64,000 bases of DNA, from contig JANRJW010000004.1 of NCBI GenBank assembly GCA_033763775.1, positions 82,363 through 146,362 of the forward strand, in the 5' to 3' direction. Origin of the DNA: JAJTHB01 sp033763775. GTDB lineage: Bacteria; Pseudomonadota; Alphaproteobacteria; Rickettsiales; SXRF01. This document shows, one piece after another, positions 1 through 8,472 of this stretch. The notes below the pieces were generated by a model. It saw only the letters and a program-made list of their open reading frames with translations, was not told the DNA's origin and ran no database searches. Made by a program: the position numbers and the translations under genes. Each line of letters begins with the position of its first letter. The first letter of the stretch is position 1.

Positions 1-95
1 CCCTGCAGCAGAATAATGGAATACTCGTCCTTCAGCAGGTCATCGAAATTGACCGAGCCGCGACCAAGTATCTGGGAGCTCCATTTTGTGGACAT
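1..95 (-). CDS. Start of an unidentified gene, cut by the window edge
   Basis: The minus strand opens with an ATG at 95 and stays open to the window edge, giving about 31 residues beginning MSTKWSSQILGRGSVNFDDL. The composition looks like a soluble protein start, but I do not recognise the family. An AT-rich stretch upstream (about 120-160) could hold its promoter. Only the N-terminus is visible, so no function is given. Confidence 0.4.
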   Translation of the reverse strand, partial: MSTKWSSQILGRGSVNFDDLLKDEYSIILLQ

Positions 96-203
96 GCTAG
101 CCTATCGCCCATTTTGTGCGTAATAGTTTGATACTATACTGAAAAAGCATGGAATGTAAATGAAAAGCGTTTTTTTGGGTGCTCTGAGAGGGTTATTTAT
201 TTC

Positions 204-291
204 GTCATTCCCGCGAAAGCGGGAATCCAGTCTATTCAATAGCATTTCGCCACCGGCGCGGCGCGCTGGATGCCCGTTTTCACGGGCATGA
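204..291. repeat. Palindromic intergenic repeat with CGTCATTCCCGC-type ends
   Basis: A hairpin ending in CGTCATTCCCGC...GGGAATCCAG at 204-231 is mirrored by CTGGATGCCCG...GGGCATGACG at 264-291, so the unit is an imperfect inverted repeat of about 88 bp. Repeats of this kind are common in proteobacterial intergenic DNA. It separates the truncated gene at 1-95 from the small gene at 351-536. Confidence 0.7.
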
Positions 292-308
292 CGCCACCTA
301 AACACAAA

Positions 309-333
309 AAAAGCGACCCGAAGGCCGCTTTTT
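309..333. terminator. Rho-independent terminator, probably bidirectional
   Basis: A stem AAAGCGACC/GGCCGCTTT (one A-C mismatch) with a CGAA loop is flanked by A-runs on one side and T-runs on the other. It lies just after the stop of the minus-strand gene 351-536. Confidence 0.75.
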
Positions 334-350
334 GTTACTTGTAGCTGATT

Positions 351-536
351 TTAAATGCCTAGATCTTTACTGTTGTTACGCGACGCACCGATCATTTGTG
401 CAAAAGACTGCTGGGTATCAATGCCGCCTGCAACCTGGCCAGCACTCACTTGCGTACCGCCCTCAATAGATGCAGAGGTTTCGCTGAAGTTCATCATCAG
501 TTCTGCAGGAGAGAGTTTTGGCATATCGAAGCTCAT
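351..536 (-). CDS. Small hypothetical protein, 61 aa
   Basis: This 61-residue, Ser/Gln-rich acidic protein has no membrane segment or signal peptide. I do not recognise it. It is likely real: an AAGGAAC ribosome-binding site sits about 7 nt upstream of its ATG and a clean terminator (309-333) follows its stop. It stands alone as a monocistronic gene between repeats. The Q/S/G-rich sequence suggests a largely unstructured peptide. No function is proposed. Confidence 0.6.
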   Translation of the reverse strand: MSFDMPKLSPAELMMNFSETSASIEGGTQVSAGQVAGGIDTQQSFAQMIGASRNNSKDLGI

Positions 537-654
537 AGTTTGTGTTCCTTATGAGCTCATCTTATCGAAAACCAAACAGAGCACAAATGCTAAAACGCCC
601 ATGGATGCAATCTTCACGGTTCCGTAACCAAACTGTCATCGAACTGTCATATTT

Positions 655-812
655 GACGGCAAGCCTTAGCGGCTACGCCGCTTAGGCTCCCGTCATCCCG
701 GAAGCACAGATTTCTTCGAGCAAAGCGAGTTAGAAATCGTGCTGTCCGGGATCTCGTGCAATTAAGTTTGATGAGATCCCCAGCCGCGCAAGGCGCGCCC
801 GAGGATGACGGC
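655..812. repeat. Compound palindromic repeat (GACGG/CCGTC family)
   Basis: A 40 bp hairpin at 655-694 (arms GACGGcAAGCC.TTAGCGGC) is followed by a second hairpin at about 692-752 (arms ATCCCGGAAGCAC and GTGCTGTCCGGGAT). The outer end GAGGATGACGG lies near 803-812. The same 40 bp hairpin type occurs at 4833-4872 behind coxA. It lies in the gap between the small gene and the tldD stop and may end tldD transcription. Confidence 0.75.
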
Positions 813-2254
813 TACACTTGCGTCCCACCCACCGTCATCGCATCAATCAAAAGGGAGGGCTGCCCCACGCCCACCGGCACGGACTGGCCGGCTTTGCCGC
901 AGGTGCCAACGCCGTCATCCAGCGCTGTGTCATTCCCGATCGCGCGGATTTTGGTGAGACAGTCGGGACCGTTGCCAATCAGGGTTGCGCCCTTTAGCGG
1001 CGCGGTGATTTTGCCGTTTTCAATCAGGTAGGCTTCGGAAGCAGAAAACACGAATTTGCCGGAGGTGATATCCACCTGCCCGCCGCCAAAATGCGCCGCA
1101 TAAATGCCGCGCTTCACCGAGGCGATCATCGATTCGCGTGTGCCTTCACCATTTAACATATAGGTGTTGGTCATGCGCGGCATGGGCTGGTGAGCAAAGC
1201 TTTCGCGGCGGCCATTGCCGGTGGCGCGCATGTTCATCAGACGGGCATTCAGCCTGTCCTGAATATAGCCAACAAGGATGCCATCTTCGATCAGCGTGGT
1301 GCGCGAGGTGGGGGTGCCTTCATCATCAATCGAGAGCGAGCCGCGCTTGTCTGCTATCGTGCCATCATCGACGATAGTGACGCCTTTACTTGCGACCTGT
1401 TTGCCCATGAGCCCGGCAAATGCTGAGGTTCCTTTGCGGTTGAAATCACCTTCCAGACCGTGGCCGATCGCTTCATGCAGCAAAACGCCGCACCAGCTAT
1501 TCCCCAGCACCACCGGCATTTCACCGGCCGGGGCAGGGATGGACTCAAGGTTCACCAGCGCTTGCCGCAGCGCTTCATCGGCCAGCTTTTTCCAGCCGCC
1601 CTCGCCAAGATATTGGGCATAAGCCACGCGGCCACCCGCGCCGGAAGAGCCGGATTCGCGGCGGCCATGTTCTTCGACAATCACGCTGACATTCACGCGC
1701 ACCAGCGGGCGGATGTCGCTTGCGGCGCTGCCGTCTGCTTTCATAATGTGCACCGCCTGCCACTGCCCCGAAATGGAGGCGGAAACCTGCTTCACACGCG
1801 CATCCTTGCCGCGCAGGTAAGCATCAATCTCCTGCAGCAGCGCTACTTTCACCTCAAACGGCACTTCCTTCAGCGGGTTGATATCGCGGTAGAGCTTGCG
1901 GTTGGTGCCAAAGGCGGGCGCCATGCTGGCATGAACGGGCTTCTGGCCATGGTTCACGGCGCGCACGGTCTGGGCAGCGCGGGCAAGTGCTGCTTCGCTG
2001 ATTTCCGAGGCATGGGCATAGGCGGTGGCCTCGCCGAGTACGCTGCGAAGCCCAAAGCCCTGCGCGGTGTTGAAGCTGGCATTTTTCAGGCGGCCATCAT
2101 CAAAAGCCAGCGATTCCGACTGGATGTATTCCAAAAACAGCTCGCCGTCATCCATGCCGTCAAGGGCGGACGAGACCAGCTGCTGCGCCCGAGCCTGGTC
2201 GAGGCTGGTGCCTGAAAAGAAAAGCGATTCCGGGCTGGTGCTATTCATACTCAT
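812..2254 (-). CDS. tldD: TldD, metalloprotease of the TldD/PmbA family
   Basis: This 480-residue protein matches the usual TldD length. It carries the family zinc-binding signature HEAIGHGLEGD at about residues 260-270, followed by the conserved GRRESFAHQPMPRMTNTY segment. TldD works with TldE/PmbA as a heterodimeric cytoplasmic protease that removes leader peptides (microcins) and helps degrade the CcdA antitoxin. No tldE/pmbA partner is visible here. The gene is divergent from coxB and the two share a 117 bp promoter gap. The start MSMNS could also be the second Met; this does not affect the assignment. Confidence 0.95.
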   Translation of the reverse strand: MSMNSTSPESLFFSGTSLDQARAQQLVSSALDGMDDGELFLEYIQSESLAFDDGRLKNASFNTAQGFGLRSVLGEATAYAHASEISEAALARAAQTVRAVNHGQKPVHASMAPAFGTNRKLYRDINPLKEVPFEVKVALLQEIDAYLRGKDARVKQVSASISGQWQAVHIMKADGSAASDIRPLVRVNVSVIVEEHGRRESGSSGAGGRVAYAQYLGEGGWKKLADEALRQALVNLESIPAPAGEMPVVLGNSWCGVLLHEAIGHGLEGDFNRKGTSAFAGLMGKQVASKGVTIVDDGTIADKRGSLSIDDEGTPTSRTTLIEDGILVGYIQDRLNARLMNMRATGNGRRESFAHQPMPRMTNTYMLNGEGTRESMIASVKRGIYAAHFGGGQVDITSGKFVFSASEAYLIENGKITAPLKGATLIGNGPDCLTKIRAIGNDTALDDGVGTCGKAGQSVPVGVGQPSLLIDAMTVGGTQV

Positions 2255-2371
2255 CAGTCTAGATTTATTGGCTGCAATATGCTAAGATTGCCGTGAAAAA
2301 CGGTTGCAAGCAAGCACAAAGCGCGTTACATAGTCGCTGGCGTTCATTTCATTACATTTGATAAGGTTATC

Positions 2372-3202
2372 ATGACTAAGCTTCGCTTTATTCTCGCATC
2401 ACTGGCCGCATGTTTCTCTGCTCCCGCAATGGCGGAAACCGTTGGGCTTGCCGAGCCATGGCAGCTTGGCTTCCAGCAGGCGGCAACGCCGGTCATGGAG
2501 CGCCTGAACGCCGATCACAACCTGCTGCTGGTTATCATCACCGCAATCACCCTCTTTGTGCTCGCGCTGCTGGTGGTTATTATCGTGAAGTTTAACCGCA
2601 AGGCGAATCCGGTGCCGAGCAAAACGGCGCACAACACCAAGCTCGAAATCATCTGGACGGTGGTGCCGATCATCATCCTGGTGGTGATTGCGATTCCCAG
2701 CCTGCGTGTGCATTACTTTATGGAAGATACCGAGCAGGCCGAGATGGATCTGAAAGTGACCGGCTATCAATGGTACTGGGGCTATAAGTACCCGACTCAT
2801 GGCGGTTTTGAATTCGAGTCGCGCATGATTCCAGACAAGGAGATCAAAGAGGGGCAGGTGCGCCTTCTTTCGGTGGATAATCCGGTGGTGGTGCCGGTAG
2901 ACACCAAGGTGCGCGTGCTGCTTACCGGTGCGGATGTGATTCATTCCTGGGCGATGCCTGCTTTTGGTGTGAAGCGCGACGCCATGCCCGGCCGCCTGAA
3001 TGAAACATGGTTTAAAGCCACCAGAACTGGCACCTTCTATGGTCAGTGCTCGGAGCTGTGCGGTGTGGGGCATGGTTTTATGCCGATTGAAGTGCGTGTG
3101 GTGAGCAAAGAAGATTTTGCCAGCTGGGTATCTGAGCAACAGAAAAAAGCAGGCATCGATCCCGCCGCGCTCAAGCCGGCTGAAGTCACAGTAACGAATT
3201 AA
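2372..3202 (+). CDS. coxB: Cytochrome c oxidase subunit II (CoxB/CtaC)
   Basis: Electron-entry subunit of the aa3-type oxidase. Residues 1-21 form a signal peptide ending APAMA. Two membrane helices follow at about 50-73 and 92-113, then the periplasmic cupredoxin domain. The CuA ligands are all present: H191, C226, E228, C230, H234 and M237 in the CSELCGVGHGFM motif. The aromatic patch for cytochrome c electron transfer (YQWYWGY, about 132-138) is intact. Length (276 aa) is normal. It is the first gene of the oxidase operon, 33 nt ahead of coxA, and is preceded by a weak AAGG ribosome-binding site. Confidence 0.97.
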   Translation: MTKLRFILASLAACFSAPAMAETVGLAEPWQLGFQQAATPVMERLNADHNLLLVIITAITLFVLALLVVIIVKFNRKANPVPSKTAHNTKLEIIWTVVPIIILVVIAIPSLRVHYFMEDTEQAEMDLKVTGYQWYWGYKYPTHGGFEFESRMIPDKEIKEGQVRLLSVDNPVVVPVDTKVRVLLTGADVIHSWAMPAFGVKRDAMPGRLNETWFKATRTGTFYGQCSELCGVGHGFMPIEVRVVSKEDFASWVSEQQKKAGIDPAALKPAEVTVTN

Positions 3203-3235
3203 TCAGAGTCAGATTTAAACTAGGGATATTATATT

Positions 3236-4834
3236 ATGAGTAGCATTACCGCCGATCACATACGCGATCACGCGCATGACCACACCCCCACGGGCTGGCG
3301 CCGCTGGCTCTATTCCACCAACCATAAAGACATCGGGGTGATGTACCTGATTTTCGCGGTGATCGCGGGGCTGCTCGGTACCGCGTTTTCGATCATGCTG
3401 CGCGTTGAGCTGGCGCAGCCTGGGGATCAGTTTTTTGGCGGCGACTACCAGTTTTACAACGTGGTGCTGACGGCGCACGCGGTGCTTATGGTGTTTTTCC
3501 TTGTCATGCCGGCGCTGATCGGCGGCTTTGGCAACTATTTTGTGCCGCTGATGATCGGTGCGCCGGATATGGCCTTCCCGCGCATGAACAATATCAGCTT
3601 CTGGCTCTTGCCACCGGCGCTGATTCTGCTGCTCGCTTCGGCTTTTGTGGGCGAAGGGCCGGGCACGGGCTGGACGATGTATCCGCCGCTTTCCAAAATT
3701 GTTTCCCACCCCAGCATGGCGGTGGATATGGCGATTTTCTCGCTGCACCTTGCGGGTATTTCCTCCATTCTTGGCGCGATTAACTTCATCGTCACCATCT
3801 TCAACATGCGCGCGCCGGGCATGAGCCTGTTTAAAATGCCGCTCTTTCCATGGGCGATTTTAGTTACCGCATTTCTGCTGCTGCTTGCGGTGCCGGTGCT
3901 GGCGGGTGCGATCACCATGCTGCTCACTGATCGCAATCTTGGCACCAGCTTCTTTGACCCGGCAGGTGGCGGTGATCCGCTGCTGTTCCAGCACCTGTTC
4001 TGGTTCTTCGGTCATCCGGAAGTCTATATTCTCATTCTGCCGGCCTTCGGCGTGATCAGCGAGATCACCTCCACCTTCTCGCGCAAACCCATCTTCGGCT
4101 ATCTCGGCATGGTGTGCGCGATGTGTGCGATTGGCTTCCTCGGCTTCATCGTGTGGGCGCATCACATGTTCACGGTGGGCATGTCCGCTGATACCATGGC
4201 CTACTACATGATCGCCACGATGGTAATTGCGGTGCCGACCGGCGTGAAAATTTTCTCCTGGCTTGGCACGATGTGGGGCGGCTCGCTCACCTTCGAAACG
4301 CCGATGCTCTTTACCATCGGGTTCATTTTCCTGTTCGTAGTGGGCGGTGTCACCGGCGTGGTGCTCGCGAATGCCGCGATCGATATTCCGATGCACGACA
4401 CCTATTATGTCGTGGCGCATTTCCATTATGTAATGTCGCTTGGTGCGGTGTTTGCCATCTTTGCTGGTTTTTATTACTGGTTCGGCAAAATGTCCGGCTA
4501 TCAGTACAGCGAATGGATGGGCAAGCTGCATTTCTGGCTGTTTTTCATCGGCGCGAACCTCACCTTCTTCCCGCAGCATTTCCTCGGCCTTGCCGGTATG
4601 CCGCGCCGCATTCCTGACTATCCGGATGTGTATGCTGGCTGGAACCTGATCTCCTCTTACGGCTCCTATATTTCGGCGGCCTCGGCGGTGTGGTTCCTGT
4701 TTCTGGTGTGGCGCGCTTATGCTGCCAAAGTACCGTGCCCTGCTAAGCAGTGGGATGGCGGCACAACGCTGGAATGGACGCTGCCTTCACCGCCTCCGTT
4801 CCACACCTTCGAAACCCAGCCTGTGATTAAGTGA
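3236..4834 (+). CDS. coxA: Cytochrome c oxidase subunit I (CoxA/CtaD)
   Basis: Catalytic heme-copper subunit, 532 aa with about 12 membrane helices. It reduces oxygen at the heme a3-CuB centre and pumps protons. Visible signatures are the heme a ligand region HAVLMVFFLVMPALIGGFGN, the CuB-ligand segment WFFGHPEVYILILPAFG with its His-Tyr cross-link residues, WAHHMFTVGM, and the VVAHFHYVMSLG motif that holds the heme a and a3 histidines. It follows coxB directly. The stop is followed at once by a long hairpin (4833-4872), which probably ends or attenuates transcription before the two odd genes that come next. Confidence 0.97.
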   Translation: MSSITADHIRDHAHDHTPTGWRRWLYSTNHKDIGVMYLIFAVIAGLLGTAFSIMLRVELAQPGDQFFGGDYQFYNVVLTAHAVLMVFFLVMPALIGGFGNYFVPLMIGAPDMAFPRMNNISFWLLPPALILLLASAFVGEGPGTGWTMYPPLSKIVSHPSMAVDMAIFSLHLAGISSILGAINFIVTIFNMRAPGMSLFKMPLFPWAILVTAFLLLLAVPVLAGAITMLLTDRNLGTSFFDPAGGGDPLLFQHLFWFFGHPEVYILILPAFGVISEITSTFSRKPIFGYLGMVCAMCAIGFLGFIVWAHHMFTVGMSADTMAYYMIATMVIAVPTGVKIFSWLGTMWGGSLTFETPMLFTIGFIFLFVVGGVTGVVLANAAIDIPMHDTYYVVAHFHYVMSLGAVFAIFAGFYYWFGKMSGYQYSEWMGKLHFWLFFIGANLTFFPQHFLGLAGMPRRIPDYPDVYAGWNLISSYGSYISAASAVWFLFLVWRAYAAKVPCPAKQWDGGTTLEWTLPSPPPFHTFETQPVIK

Positions 4835-4872
4835 CGGTAAATCTTAGCGGCTTCGCCGCTAAGATTTCCGTC
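4833..4872. terminator. 40 bp hairpin overlapping the coxA stop, of a repeat family
   Basis: Arms GACGGtAAATCTTAGCGGC and GCCGCTAAGATTTCCGTC enclose a TTC loop, with no T-tract after. It belongs to the same palindrome family as 655-694, and a second weaker hairpin follows to about 4908. It may act as a terminator or an mRNA 3'-end stabiliser for coxBA. Confidence 0.6.
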
Positions 4873-4974
4873 ATCCTCGGACGCGCGTAAGCGCGATCCG
4901 GGGATCCAGTTGGTAAAATAAAGATATATATATCATTATATTATTCTGTCTTATAAGTGTCACCATACTGTCAT

Positions 4975-5003
4975 TTGTTATTTTGAGTCTTTTTGCTTAA
5001 AAT
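4975..5003 (+). promoter_or_regulatory. Sigma70-type promoter for the 463-aa gene
   Basis: TTGTTA at 4975-4980, a 17 nt spacer, then TAAAAT at 4998-5003, about 24 nt before the ATG at 5027. The surrounding DNA is AT-rich, unlike the flanking genes. This indicates that the gene has its own promoter despite its position inside the oxidase operon. Confidence 0.6.
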
Positions 5004-5026
5004 AGTTAAACAAATGCAGGTGTGGT

Positions 5027-6418
5027 ATGGCCAAATCGTGGGTTGAAGAAACGGGGATTTCAGAGGTTGCCGGGCAATTAGGAACCGGTGCGCCCTTAGG
5101 CGCTTTGGTGGGCGCCGGGCTTGCGATTGTTGGATTATTCAGCGGTATGACATCGGGTTGGCTTGCGTGGCTGGCGATTCCGGCTGCGGCGATGGCCGGT
5201 AGTCTCATCGGAGACTTTGTCAAAAAAGACGGCATGGTGTTTGGCGATCACGGCGTAGTCAAAGCAGTTGGCAATCGCTTCAAACCAAAAACCATTCCGG
5301 AAGGTTATAGCGCGCTAAATCCTGATGCTTACTGGTATAAAGCAGATTCAGCTGTTTTAGCAAAAACTGCTCAAGTGCATGGGAGCGCAAAGAGTGCAAC
5401 GCCTACAGAAGTGATACTGGGTTATCAGGAGAGGAGAGCGCTTGATCCGTTTGTGGAATATGATCTTTCACGCGATCCGAGGCTCAAAGAACTACGCATC
5501 AAGGCGAAAGAATATGGCGATCGTTACGCCGTCAAAGAATCGCCGGAATTTATTGCGGATGTGCATCAGCGTGAAAGGAAAATCACTAACCTGATTGTCG
5601 CCGATGTTTATGCTGCTTACGGCGCTTATGGCCACCACACGCTTGGGAATAGTAAGGCAAATTCGGCAGAGTACGAAGCCGTTTACCATCCCAAACGGCA
5701 GTTTATCGGCGGAAAGCCGGTAGATTTCGCCGAAATGCAAAAAGGCGAGCTGGTCTGCCGCCATTATGCGCCGATCATGAGCATCTTGCTTGATGATGCG
5801 CGCGTGCCCAACCATATGATGATTTCAAACATTTGCATGGTTCGGCATAGAAATGGCGAGTACCTGATCGATGAAACTTACATCAATAAAATACTCACGG
5901 AATCGGGGTGGGACAAGAACTGGAAACACCATATATCTCCTCATGCCTATGTGATTACCAAAGAGGGTAATGCCGTGGTTGAGGGCACGACTGCGGGGTT
6001 AAAAGAGCGCGATATCACCCCGGAAGGACGCATTCGTGAGGCTTACGTTCCGATCATCAACGGAGTAACGGCTGAGGACATCATAATAAGGGGTAAAACA
6101 GCTATCACAGAAACGCCAGAGGGGCTTATGCGCATGGCTTATGGTGGCCAGGATATGGCGGCGCCACATACGACGGATTTTGCCAAGGACGAAGAAGCCA
6201 TCCGGAGGAATGTTAGTGAATTTAATGCAGAAGTGCAGGTAAGGAAAGCCAAGGAAAAAGCTAACAATGATGCAAAAGAGGCGGCTAAAGAAGTGACCGG
6301 AACGCCAATTTCAAAGGGGGTTGAGTTATCCGCTGATAATACCATCATGCACAATCTAAGCTTTTCTGCAAAAACGTCGCTTGCTTTAACTAGCCCTACA
6401 CCAAATTCTGTAGCGTAG
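5027..6418 (+). CDS. Unknown membrane-anchored protein with a possible transglutaminase-like core
   Basis: A 463-residue protein of no family I can name with certainty. Residues 20-65 are a Gly/Ala-rich hydrophobic stretch, probably one or two membrane helices with GxxxG packing. The middle contains ELVCRHYAPIMSILL (C244), then SPHAYVIT (H306) and VVEGT (E319). This order and spacing resembles the Cys-His-Asp triad of transglutaminase-like proteases (usual pattern C..A, HAWV, DPT), with Glu in place of Asp. The C-terminal 90 residues are charged and helical. It lies between coxA and ctaB, where no such gene is standard, and has its own likely promoter. The transglutaminase reading is inference. 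Confidence 0.7.
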   Translation: MAKSWVEETGISEVAGQLGTGAPLGALVGAGLAIVGLFSGMTSGWLAWLAIPAAAMAGSLIGDFVKKDGMVFGDHGVVKAVGNRFKPKTIPEGYSALNPDAYWYKADSAVLAKTAQVHGSAKSATPTEVILGYQERRALDPFVEYDLSRDPRLKELRIKAKEYGDRYAVKESPEFIADVHQRERKITNLIVADVYAAYGAYGHHTLGNSKANSAEYEAVYHPKRQFIGGKPVDFAEMQKGELVCRHYAPIMSILLDDARVPNHMMISNICMVRHRNGEYLIDETYINKILTESGWDKNWKHHISPHAYVITKEGNAVVEGTTAGLKERDITPEGRIREAYVPIINGVTAEDIIIRGKTAITETPEGLMRMAYGGQDMAAPHTTDFAKDEEAIRRNVSEFNAEVQVRKAKEKANNDAKEAAKEVTGTPISKGVELSADNTIMHNLSFSAKTSLALTSPTPNSVA

Positions 6419-6445
6419 AAAAATGGCTGGTGTATAACTATTGCC

Positions 6446-7540
6446 ATGCACTCATCCGCTCAGCTTTCACCCATTCCTCTTTCCACCGCCTCCACCATCC
6501 GCGATTATGTCTCGCTGATGAAGCCGGGGGTGATGTCGCTGGTGGTGTTTACCGGCATGGCATCGCTATTGCTAACAAAACCTGTACTCGCAGGAGAGGA
6601 TTGCCCCGTTTACAATAAAGGGCTGCTGGAATCGGTACAAACCAGCGATGCGATTGTTAAAATCGCCAGTGAAAATAGACGTGAAGATCATCGTATTGAT
6701 AGTTATTCAGTCGGCCAGGTATTGCAGGGGGACATTGCGAACTCACAGCATATTAAAGTGCGCTTTCCCATTCAGGATGTGAATGTTGCCAGCAATCTTA
6801 TTAGAGAAACTGGCTTGCGTTATGATACGGTAGTTTATTCGCAAGGTCAGTATGAATCCGACACTTTTTTTCTCTTAAGAAAAATGGACAATGATTATTG
6901 TCTGGTAGCCAGTATAAACGTTTTCAAATCGCTGTCCATTATCGAGCCTCATGAAGTGATTAAGCGTTATCTTGCATTCAAAGATTCACCGCCTGCGAAG
7001 CAAGCGCTCGGTATATTTGAATTGCTATTTGAGTCGATACATGCCGACGATGGGGCGGCAAACAACTATTTCCCTATTCCCACCTTGCTTCACGATTGGG
7101 AGCAGGTGAAAGAAAATATTGACCAAGCCGATGCTCAGAAACTTGTAAAAAAATCGTTCGACTCCTTAATGAAATCACCCAAGGGAACCGCGACCGGAGT
7201 TGCAATTCCCTTTATGTCAGATGATCAAAAGCGTACGCTCGTATCGTTACTTCTGCAGGATTATGATGCTTATATGGAAGAAAAGAAGCGTTTTTGTCAT
7301 AAAGAAAAGTCGTCTGCTAACGATGCTGGGAATAAACACGATGGACATGCTCAAGGGATGACGGTCGAAGTAGCCGAATGGATGCGTAAATGTATGCCGC
7401 CGTTGACTCATCTTTCTATCGCGTATGTCATGGGTATGGGTGAGAAAGAGTCGCAGGTTTATTTGAATGATCCAGACCCGGTTATTCAGAAAGCGCGTGA
7501 ATTTGTAAAATCTGGCCCAATGGAGCCTTATAATAAATAA
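6446..7540 (+). CDS. Unknown exported protein with a ctaB-derived N-terminus
   Basis: A 364-residue protein whose first 40 or so residues copy the start of CtaB (TIRDYVSLMKPGVMSLVVFTG against TIRDYISLMKPGVMSLVVFTG at 7546-). The DNA match covers about 6489-6555 against 7583-7649. After this the sequence diverges. The borrowed hydrophobic helix runs into SLLLTKPVLA-GEDC, which reads as a good signal peptide cleavage site, so the rest (Cys-containing, mostly hydrophilic, about 325 aa) is probably periplasmic. I do not recognise that domain. Gene order places it immediately before ctaB, 5 nt apart. An insertion that duplicated the ctaB 5' end would explain the arrangement. Confidence 0.75.
   Translation: MHSSAQLSPIPLSTASTIRDYVSLMKPGVMSLVVFTGMASLLLTKPVLAGEDCPVYNKGLLESVQTSDAIVKIASENRREDHRIDSYSVGQVLQGDIANSQHIKVRFPIQDVNVASNLIRETGLRYDTVVYSQGQYESDTFFLLRKMDNDYCLVASINVFKSLSIIEPHEVIKRYLAFKDSPPAKQALGIFELLFESIHADDGAANNYFPIPTLLHDWEQVKENIDQADAQKLVKKSFDSLMKSPKGTATGVAIPFMSDDQKRTLVSLLLQDYDAYMEEKKRFCHKEKSSANDAGNKHDGHAQGMTVEVAEWMRKCMPPLTHLSIAYVMGMGEKESQVYLNDPDPVIQKAREFVKSGPMEPYNK
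6489..6555 (+). repeat. Diverged direct repeat of the ctaB 5' coding region (copy 1)
   Basis: About 67 bp match 7583-7649 inside ctaB with roughly 88% identity by eye. Most differences are at synonymous positions, so the amino acids are nearly unchanged. Confidence 0.85.
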
Positions 7541-7545
7541 CGAAT

Positions 7546-8457
7546 ATGCAAACTTACCTCCCCACAACAACTTTAGCTTCCACCTCCACCATCCGCGACT
7601 ACATCTCGCTGATGAAACCGGGTGTGATGTCGCTGGTTGTCTTCACCGGCTTTGCCGGTATGGCGGTGGCGCCGGGGAGTCTTAGTCCCTTTGAATATAT
7701 CATGGCGCTGGCGTGCATTGCGCTGGGAAGCGGCGCTGGCGCGGCAATCAACATGTGGTATGACCGCGATATCGACGCCATCATGCGTCGCACGCAGCGC
7801 CGCGCAGTGCCATCTGGTCGCGTGGCGGCGGATGATGCGCTGGCGCTGGGGCTGTTTATGGCGGCGCTGTCCGTGATGCTGATGGGGCTTTCGCTGAACT
7901 GGCTGGCAGCGGGTATTCTCGGCTTTGCTATTTTCTTTTATGCGGTGATCTACACCATGTGGCTCAAGCGCTCGACCCCGCAGAACATCGTGATCGGCGG
8001 TGCGGCGGGTTCGTTTCCACCGCTGATCGGCTGGGCGGCGGTGATGGGCGATGTCACGCTATATCCGATCATTCTTTTTGCTATTATTTTCCTGTGGACG
8101 CCGCCGCATTTCTGGGCGCTCGCTCTGTATAAAAACGAAGACTACACCAAGGCCGGCGTGCCAATGATGCCGGTGGTCGCAGGTGATACAAAAACCAAAT
8201 CGGCCATGATGTTTTATACCTGGCTGCTTGCTGCGACGACTTTGTCATTGCCGCTGCTGGGTTTCTCAGGGGTGCTGTATGCGGTGTCGGCGCTGCTGCT
8301 TGGCGCGGTTTTTCTCTATCATGTGTATGGTGTGCTCACCGATCCCACCCACGGCTGGGCGAAAAAAACCTTTGGCTTTTCGATCCTATATCTGTTTATG
8401 TTATTCTCGATTTTGGTGGCGGATCATCTATGGTTTCAGCCACTGATTATTTTGTAA
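7546..8457 (+). CDS. ctaB: Protoheme IX farnesyltransferase (heme O synthase)
   Basis: Membrane prenyltransferase that converts heme B to heme O, the precursor of the heme A in CoxA. 303 aa with about nine helices. The first Asp-rich prenyl-diphosphate motif NMWYDRDID lies at about 69-77, followed by RRTQRRAVPSGR; a second Asp/Lys-containing loop is YKNEDYTKAGVPMMP. Length is normal. Its first 40 residues are duplicated at the start of the preceding gene. It is followed by two tiny operon genes and ctaG. Confidence 0.97.
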   Translation: MQTYLPTTTLASTSTIRDYISLMKPGVMSLVVFTGFAGMAVAPGSLSPFEYIMALACIALGSGAGAAINMWYDRDIDAIMRRTQRRAVPSGRVAADDALALGLFMAALSVMLMGLSLNWLAAGILGFAIFFYAVIYTMWLKRSTPQNIVIGGAAGSFPPLIGWAAVMGDVTLYPIILFAIIFLWTPPHFWALALYKNEDYTKAGVPMMPVVAGDTKTKSAMMFYTWLLAATTLSLPLLGFSGVLYAVSALLLGAVFLYHVYGVLTDPTHGWAKKTFGFSILYLFMLFSILVADHLWFQPLIIL

Positions 8458-8472
8458 GCCGGAGTTACCCTC

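Noticed and set aside
204..291. CRISPR array from repeated hairpins
   Set aside because: Palindromic repeats here and elsewhere are not regularly spaced with unique spacers, and no cas gene is present.
1460..2215. 251-residue frame antisense to tldD
   Set aside because: Shadow of the high-GC tldD frame; no motifs.
3860..4579. 239-residue frame antisense to coxA
   Set aside because: His/Glu-rich shadow of coxA; no ribosome-binding site or family.
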